In this document: positions 31,837-38,600 of the stretch, one piece after another | Layout: every line of letters begins with the position of its first letter | Position numbering within the stretch: the first letter of the stretch is position 1 | NCBI GenBank assembly: GCA_902799905.1 | Contig: CADCCB010000036.1 | Span: 1-41,287 of the forward strand | Length of the DNA: 41,287 nt | Source of the DNA: an uncultured Prevotellaceae bacterium | GTDB taxonomy: Bacteria > Bacteroidota > Bacteroidia > Bacteroidales > Bacteroidaceae | Reading direction: 5' to 3' | Notes under the pieces: generated by a model | What the model was told of the DNA's origin: nothing | Databases searched by the model: none | Seen by the model: only the letters and a program-made list of their open reading frames with translations | Translations under genes and position numbers: made by a program

Positions 31837-32238
31837 TTATTTCATATTTTCATGCGCAATTCTTTCCAGGTCTTCAGATGTACTGCCTACTGTACTGACC
31901 CGTTCTCGCTGGGCTTGTTTCTCTGCCTTCGCATGATTGATTCTTTCCAGAATATCAGATGTACTGCCTTCTGTACTTACGCCTAGTCTTTGAGCCTGCT
32001 TAACTACATTTTCATGTGAAATACTATCAAGCCTCTCCGTCGTAGTGAGTTTTCGTGAAGGCTCTTCCTCGACTTCAACTTCATTGGTCTCATCAGAACC
32101 TTCCTTTTCAGTTAACAAACCACGACCTATCATGATGCAAACGAGCAGAAGCACTCCGTAAAGCACATATTTTAATTTAAAGCCACTTCTCGACTCCGGA
32201 TCTATGGGGTAATCTTCTCTTGCCATCCTACTCTTCAT
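31837..32238 (-). CDS. Small single-pass membrane protein with C-terminal 27-residue repeats
   Basis: 133 residues from ATG 32238; a second Met at 32226 would give 129. The first start lies 14 bases after a well-formed promoter, which excludes the longer frame reaching 32568. A membrane helix (YVLYGVLLLVCIMIGRGLL) is followed by an acidic linker. Then come two related units (VKQAQRLGVSTEGSTSDILE, then EKQAQRERVSTVGSTSEDLE) and a partial third, with an 81-base DNA period. The units have the helix-LG-helix look of SAP-like motifs, but this is only a resemblance. I do not recognise the family. Confidence 0.7.
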   Translation of the reverse strand: MKSRMAREDYPIDPESRSGFKLKYVLYGVLLLVCIMIGRGLLTEKEGSDETNEVEVEEEPSRKLTTTERLDSISHENVVKQAQRLGVSTEGSTSDILERINHAKAEKQAQRERVSTVGSTSEDLERIAHENMK

Positions 32239-32252
32239 TAGGTTATTATTTG

Positions 32253-32283
32253 CAAAGATAGCAAAAGCCGAGCGAAATACAAA
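32253..32283 (-). promoter_or_regulatory. Promoter of the small membrane protein gene, within a repeat
   Basis: On the minus strand TTTG (32280-32283), 19 bases, then TATCTTTG (32253-32260): a full consensus Bacteroidetes promoter. It lies wholly inside the first copy of a 40-base direct repeat, so the repeat itself supplies the promoter. Confidence 0.75.
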
Positions 32284-32374
32284 ATAAATCCCATTTATTT
32301 TTATTTCCGAGGCGCAATTTATCTTCGAGTGCAACTCAAAGTAGCAAAAGCCGAGCGAAATACAAATAAATCCC
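32253..32374. repeat. Direct repeat pair of about 40 bases carrying promoter sequence
   Basis: Copy 1 (32253-32292) and copy 2 (32337-32374) share CAAAG-(A)TA-GCAAAAGCCGAGCGAAATAC followed by AAA(A)TAAATCCC. They differ only by two single-base deletions in copy 2. One shortens the -7 element to TACTTTG, so only copy 1 should be an active promoter. The copies start 84 bases apart. Confidence 0.85.
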
Positions 32375-32661
32375 TTGCTGACCTCCATTGTCGCAGCGAC
32401 GAATATCTGGCTGATGAACTGATGCTTGAATATAAAGAAAACAGCAAATAAGGTGGTTGCAATTAGCGACCACCTTATTATATAATCTCGCACCTGCCCC
32501 CTACTCGACCTCAGGTCGATTTTAAGGCCCACCGTTCTATTCGCTTTGTCAGGCGTCAGTTCTATCACGTCATAGTCATGATTCAGCGAGCACAGAATTG
32601 TTCTTCTGTAAGGATGAGACAGTCACCTGTCCCTGCGTCTCTCGAGCTCACTCACGCTCGG
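32375..32661. other. Intergenic stretch without a supported gene
   Basis: About 290 bases between the repeat pair and the giant gene's terminator. A minus-strand frame runs through (reading IELTPDKANRTVGLKIDL and later a hydrophobic stretch) but has no ATG start and no promoter of its own, and it continues through the repeats into the downstream gene's frame. It may be a decayed gene; nothing identifiable was seen. Confidence 0.35.
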
Positions 32662-32685
32662 AAGTGAGAGATTTTTCTCTCACTT
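32662..32685 (-). terminator. Hairpin overlapping the stop codon of the giant gene
   Basis: AAGTGAGAGA (32662-32671) pairs perfectly with TCTCTCACTT (32676-32685) around TTTT. The stop codon (32680-32682) lies in the stem. Its core AGTGAGAGA is the same as in the nqr terminator stem. There is no long T tract after it on the minus strand, so terminator function is likely but not certain. Confidence 0.55.
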
Positions 32686-35600
32686 CACTCGCTTAATCGT
32701 GACCTTTTTGCCGTGGTGGATATACACTCCGGGCTGGGTAGGCTTGCAGCCTATCTTGAAGCCCTGCAGCGTCCACCAGTCGTCATCGTTGTCGGCATCG
32801 TCAGCAGCGATGGTGCTGATACCTGTCCGCATTTCGCTCAAGTCGATGACGTAGGGATTCCACGGTGTGCCGATGTTCACGTCGCTGATATAGGTCTGTG
32901 GATAGTAGAGTCCACCGTTGGCACGAGTGGCGCCGCGGCACTCGCCACCGATGTAGGCAGCCACCTCGCAGGTGTCCACGCTCTGTTCACCGTCCTTCAG
33001 TGAGATCACCATCGACATATTGTCCGGATAGTTGCCGACGGCAGGCGCGAAGAGTCTCGTCTTCTGACTTTCGGACTGAGACTCAGCATTGAGGAGCGTC
33101 CTTCTTGCCGCCGCACGGTTCGTGCCTGTAGCGTCAGGATAGACAAACGACTTCTCGCTATCGGCCGTGTTGTTGTACATATAGCCGTGTCCGCCCTCCA
33201 TCACCTCCAGGCTGCCTTCCCAACCGTTCAGACTGTAGAAGGCGATGCCATGCTGCGACTTGACACAGTCACCCACCTGTGGGTTGGCGGCAGCCAGCGC
33301 CTGGCCGAGGGTCATCGTCGTCAGTGGCGTATAGCCTATCCAGTTCCATCCTGGTGTCAGCGTGACGGGTGTTTTCGACAGCTTCAGCTGCTCACCCGTT
33401 ACGGGCACCTGCTCAGGCAACTGCTGACCCTCCACGACGGGGGTAATCTTCACCTTGTACATCGTGGCGGCCTGTATCCGGGCATCCTCCGGCATCCAGT
33501 TGTTGCCGTCGCAGAAGATCATCGTTGATGCCTTGTCCTTGATGAATACATTCCACGGTGTCAGTGACGGGAATACGGCGGCGGGACGCTGGTCGGCAGG
33601 TCTCACACCCAGTGCCACCCAGTTCCAGTTCTTGGTCAGCTTCAGGTTCTGCTCCACGTCGGTACCCTTTGTCCAGATGACGGGCTGGTCGAACGAACCC
33701 CTGACGGCATTGAGCTGGAAGGTGCTTTCAACGGGAGAACCGTTGAACGCAGTGATGTTGACATCCGTATAGGCAATGCCCGCCGAGGCATCCCAGATGC
33801 GGAAGCTGATAGGTTTGCCGGCATCGGTGTCGCCATTGCCATAGACGGTCATCGCCACGTAGGCAGCGCCTCGCACCTGTTTGGGCGATGCCACGCCACG
33901 GCACTCGCCGTCGATGAAGGCAGCCACCATGCTCTCCGAGTTCTCTATCAGGATGCCGCCGATGCGCACCTGTCCGATGTAGTTCATCTGGTGCTCATAC
34001 AACGTGGGGTCAACGGTCCACTGAGGTTTCTCGCCGCGCACCTTCATCACCACGCGCAGCGGCTCCAGTATCTGGTTGTTGCCCTGCACGCCGATGGTCA
34101 CCTCATAGTTGCCCACAGGCACCAGCGGGTTCACCTGGAAGCGCAGAATCTTCGTGGAGAGCGGGTTGATTTCGTCGGAAGCAGAACTTCCGACCACGGT
34201 GAGCCACTGCGGCATATTATATAAGGTGTAGTACTCCGTATTGCCACTCTTGTTCTCGATGATGACATCAAAGGTATGGCTGTCGCCGTACTTCTTGATG
34301 ATGTTCACCGAGTCGCGCGTCCACTTCAGCGTGTTCTGCTGCACGTAGGCCGTCCAGCGGATGGGCAGCGACGTGTTGCCGTGCAGGTCGTGGATGCGGT
34401 CTACGGTGACGTTCAGCATCGTACCCTCGATGTCGCGCGGCTTAATGGCGGTACCGGTGAGGTTGATGACCACCTTGCGCTCCGAGGCCACGGGCGAAGC
34501 GATGAGCTTCGTCTCACGCTGTGCGTGCTTAATGGGGGGCGCACCAAACATGCCGAAACTGACCTGTTTCTTGTCGAAGGTCAGGCTGTCGGTGGCACCG
34601 GGTGCCATATTGTCTGCCGTATAGATGACCATGGGGACACCTGCCACCACGCTGTCCTTCTCGAAGGGATAATAGGCTGCAAGACCCTTGCTGTATACCG
34701 ATGCGGTGTCGAGCGTGTTGTACATATTGTTCAGCAGACGGCTCTCCGAGAGCGATGCCTTCCAGACGCGCACCTCGTCGATGTCGGCAGCGTCTCCCTT
34801 GCCTAAGATCAGCGTCGAGCCCTCTATGTTCGGAACGGCAGTCTCGGCTATGACGCCCGTCCGCTTGCCGTCGACATAGAACGAGGCAGCTTGACCGCGT
34901 ACCACGTTCAGCGCGTAGTGGTGCCATGCGTCGGCTGTCGGCAACTCCTTCTGTACGGCCACCGTCACCGAGTCCGTGCCGTAGCGCAACACGAGGTTCC
35001 GCTTGTCGTCGTAGCGCAGGCGCAGCTTCGACGTCGGGGCCAGCTTGTCGCCGTCGACGGTCGGTGTTGCCGTCTCCCAGACCACCTCGTCTTTGTGGGC
35101 GCTTGACCTGTACCACAGTTCGATGGCATAGCTGTCGCCCGCGCCGGTGACGATGCGGCTGATGTCTGCCTTGGCGCCTTCGTTGCCAGTGACGGTCATC
35201 ATATGATTCATCCGGTCTATGTTCCATGCCTCAGGCACGATGAAGTCGTGCGTGTGGCGGGCATCGGCGGCTATGGTGCCGTGGCCCTCGTTCATCGCCC
35301 AGTAGTTGGCCAGTCCGTAGACGTAGCCGTCCTTGGCCTGGTTCTTGGTGCTCGCCATATCGTGCACGTCGCGCCAGATGTTATAGAGTGCCAGTCCGTG
35401 GATGTCGCCCATGAAGCCGCCAAGATACAGGTGGTTGTCACTGGCGTAGTTGATGGCCTGCACGTCGCCGAGAGTCACCTGCTCGTCCTCGAAGAGGGCT
35501 ATATTCGAGGTGTCAGTCAGTGCCAGCATGTTGAACTTCATGTCGCTGGCGCGGTAGTTCATGCAAAGGAACATCCACTGGTTGGTGGGCACCGTCTTCT

Positions 35601-38600
35601 TGCTCGTAAACTTCTTGCCGGCGATGGTCACCGTGGCGTGGTCAGTCTCGTCAAATCCCAAGGCGAAGTTGTCCGTGCCGGCACCCTGGTGCAGGACGGT
35701 ACCGTTGGAGAGCAGGCCGGAGAGCATGCTGACGTTCACCCACATCTCCATCGAGAAGTCGCCGTTGAGGAATACGGGGTTCACCGTCTTCGCCTCGAAG
35801 AACTGCGTTATCGTCAGCGACACGTTGTGGTCTACGGGCTGCTGGTTCAGTTTGGCGGTGACGATGATATTGTCCGCGTTGACGTAGCCCGGCACGATGT
35901 CCTCGTTGAACTCGATGGCCAGCTGGTCGCCGTAGCCCAGGATGCCGTTGGCGGGCGCCGGCGTGTAGAGGTTGCGCGGTCGCGTCATGTCCTTGGTGAC
36001 GGTGACGATGTCGCTATACACCTGAATATTCTCGTTGCCGTAGGGAGTAGTGGTGAAGGCGCGGAACTCATACGAGCCCTCAGGATAGGCGAGGTCGCTC
36101 AACATCTTCACAGCATATGGAATGTCGCCCGTGGCAGGCATCAAGCTGAAGGCAGTGCTAGTCGAATCGGCCTTATCTGTCACCCAAGTGTGAAGGTCAA
36201 CCCACTGCGTGTTACCCTGGAAGCGGTATTGCACGCCTACGTTCTTCAGGTTCTTGAACTGGCGGTTGAAGCCTTTCACCTTCATCTCCAACTTGGCACT
36301 GTCCGTGCTGCAGTTCAGCACCGGTTCACTGATAGCCAGTTCGACGGCCGACGAAGAGGGTTTGAAATGTACGCTCAGCTTGGCGATGTCATGAATCTTG
36401 ATGGACTGGTAGGCCGACGAGAACCAGAGTTCAATGTTCTCGTAGTCGAGCACACTCTGGTCGGTCTGACGCACAGTAATCACCTTCTTCACTGTCTCGC
36501 CGGCAGGGATGTAGATGCCGCGACCGCTGGCTGGCACGCCGTCCATCAGTATCTCCAGTCCCTGCTGGTTGGAACCTTCCACTATCGATAGTTGATAGGT
36601 AAAGTCGAAGCCCTGCGTGGTGGTGCTGGCGTTCGACAGGTGCAGCGTAAACTGTCCTGCCTGTCCGGCAGGCACGTCGGTCAGCACGGCACTCTTGGCG
36701 GCAATGGTACCGTCGGTACTGATTTGAATGTCGGGATGCTCCATCTGCTCCGTTCCGTTCGATAGTGTGTGCTGTCCCGGTTCGTAGTATTTCGTCTTCT
36801 CCTCGGCCTCGTATGGGTTGTAACTCTGTCCGCCGAAGAGGAAGAAGATATCGCTCCAGCCTGCTTGAGACTTGTAGATATCGACCGAGAAATCAGTACC
36901 CTTGTTGCCGTCGTCAAATACATAGTCGAACTCGGCATAACTGCTTTCCTTGTCGCTTTCCGTCTCTGTACGCGAATAGCCGTTCTCCGTATCCACAGAG
37001 AATACGGCCTTGAACTGAACGCCCGATGCCTCGTCCTTGTTCGTAGCTCCCAATTTGATGATGCCTCCCAAGGTGTGCGAATGGGTGAACTTGTCAACGG
37101 TGGTCTCATCATTCTTGTTGGTGTAGGTATAGCTGCTGCCACCATCAAACGACACGTTGCGCAGCCAGTTCTTGACATTGGCCATCGACTTCACCTTGTC
37201 GCGCTCGTTGTTGGCAATGGTCTGCTTCCAGCTGTCTATTTGGTTGTTACACCACTGTACCTTGTCCTCTGCCACAAACTCTTCCTTGATCTTCCATTCC
37301 TCCGGTATCACCATAACGTAGGTACCTTCTGCTCCGTAGTTATCATCGTCCTTATTGAGCCAGGTGGCAAAGAGCACGTCGCTGGTGTTGTTGACAAAGG
37401 CGCGTGCCTCTGCCTCGGTAGCAAAGTGCTGTGTCAGATAGCTGTTGCGTGTCTCTTCCCACTTGGGAATCATCACATTTTCTATTTCATTGGCCGAATA
37501 CATGAAGTTCGTCGTCACGCTGTCGCCCAGGCTCACCGCTACGTCGTCCTTCAAGGTGAATGGTGCACTTTCGTTTTCGCGGAAGAAGCCCACCTTACGG
37601 CATTGTCCCATCAGCAGGTTCGTAGAATAGCCGATATAGACGTCGCCTTTCGAGCCTACGAAGGTGCTGCCGGTGCTGGTCGATACATCCTGTGTGGCGG
37701 TGGTTGTCCACGATCTCTCGGTCGATGACGTTGCCGTCCATTTGTAGTGCAGTCCCAAGCCGTAGTCGAAGGTGTGGTCCAGGTCTGTCGATTGCATGAC
37801 GAGACCGACACCCGCCATTGTCCTGATGTGGGCACCCAAATTCACCGTGTTGGTAATCTTCTCGTCGCCATAGCCGCCATCGGCCACCGACGTTACGTGC
37901 GATGTCACGGAGCCACGCTTCCACACGGTCTTCGACTTGGCGCCAGGCGGGTCGCGCAGCACCATCAACACATTGTCGGGACCATTCGTCACGAAGTTGT
38001 TGCCCAGCGGCAGGCTGCCCACCACGATGGCGTCGAGTGACACAGGAGAGTACGTGCGGTTTTGGCGAACCAGCGTCACGCTGACATGACGTGTGTAGGG
38101 ACTGACCACGTTGGGGGCTCCAGCATCGAACTGTATGGTGGAACGACCCAACGAGTCGAGCACCAGCTGGTTCTTCTTCAGGTCGTACACCTGGCCGGGC
38201 TGCAAGCCGCTGTTTTCATTCTCCACCACGCAGATCACCGACTGGTCGCTGCTCATCTCGTTGCCGATGGTGAGCACCTGTCCGATGAGCGGGATGGTGT
38301 CTGTCACAGCCTCACTGCCGTCGTTGTTCGTGTAGGTCTCATAGCCATAGAACGACAGTTTGTAGGAATCGCCCATCTTGTAGATGGGGTATCCGTACTT
38401 GTAGGTCACCGAGCCGTTGTCTGCTTGCGTCCAAAGGTCGCTGACGGTGAACTTGCCTAATGCGTCCTCATCCTCGTAGGTCTGCACACCGAAGATGCCC
38501 TTGTCCATATCCGGCTGCGTAATCTCTACCTGCGGTTGGGCATAATAGGTCTTCACCATCTTCGTGTGGTACTTATAATAGTTATACACCGAGTCGCCGT

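Noticed and set aside
31837-32568. Longer version (243 residues) of the small membrane protein
   Set aside because: The extra N-terminal part begins at GTG without a ribosome binding site and is translated through both copies of the promoter repeat. The promoter at 32253-32283 would lie inside the gene. The start at 32238 is better supported.
35203-36591. Plus-strand open frame of 462 codons opposite the giant LamG gene
   Set aside because: It lies entirely within the antisense of a strongly coding frame, has no ribosome binding site and reads as His/Val/Leu-rich sequence without any domain. The high GC of the sense gene leaves few stops on the other strand. Other long antisense frames there are rejected for the same reason.
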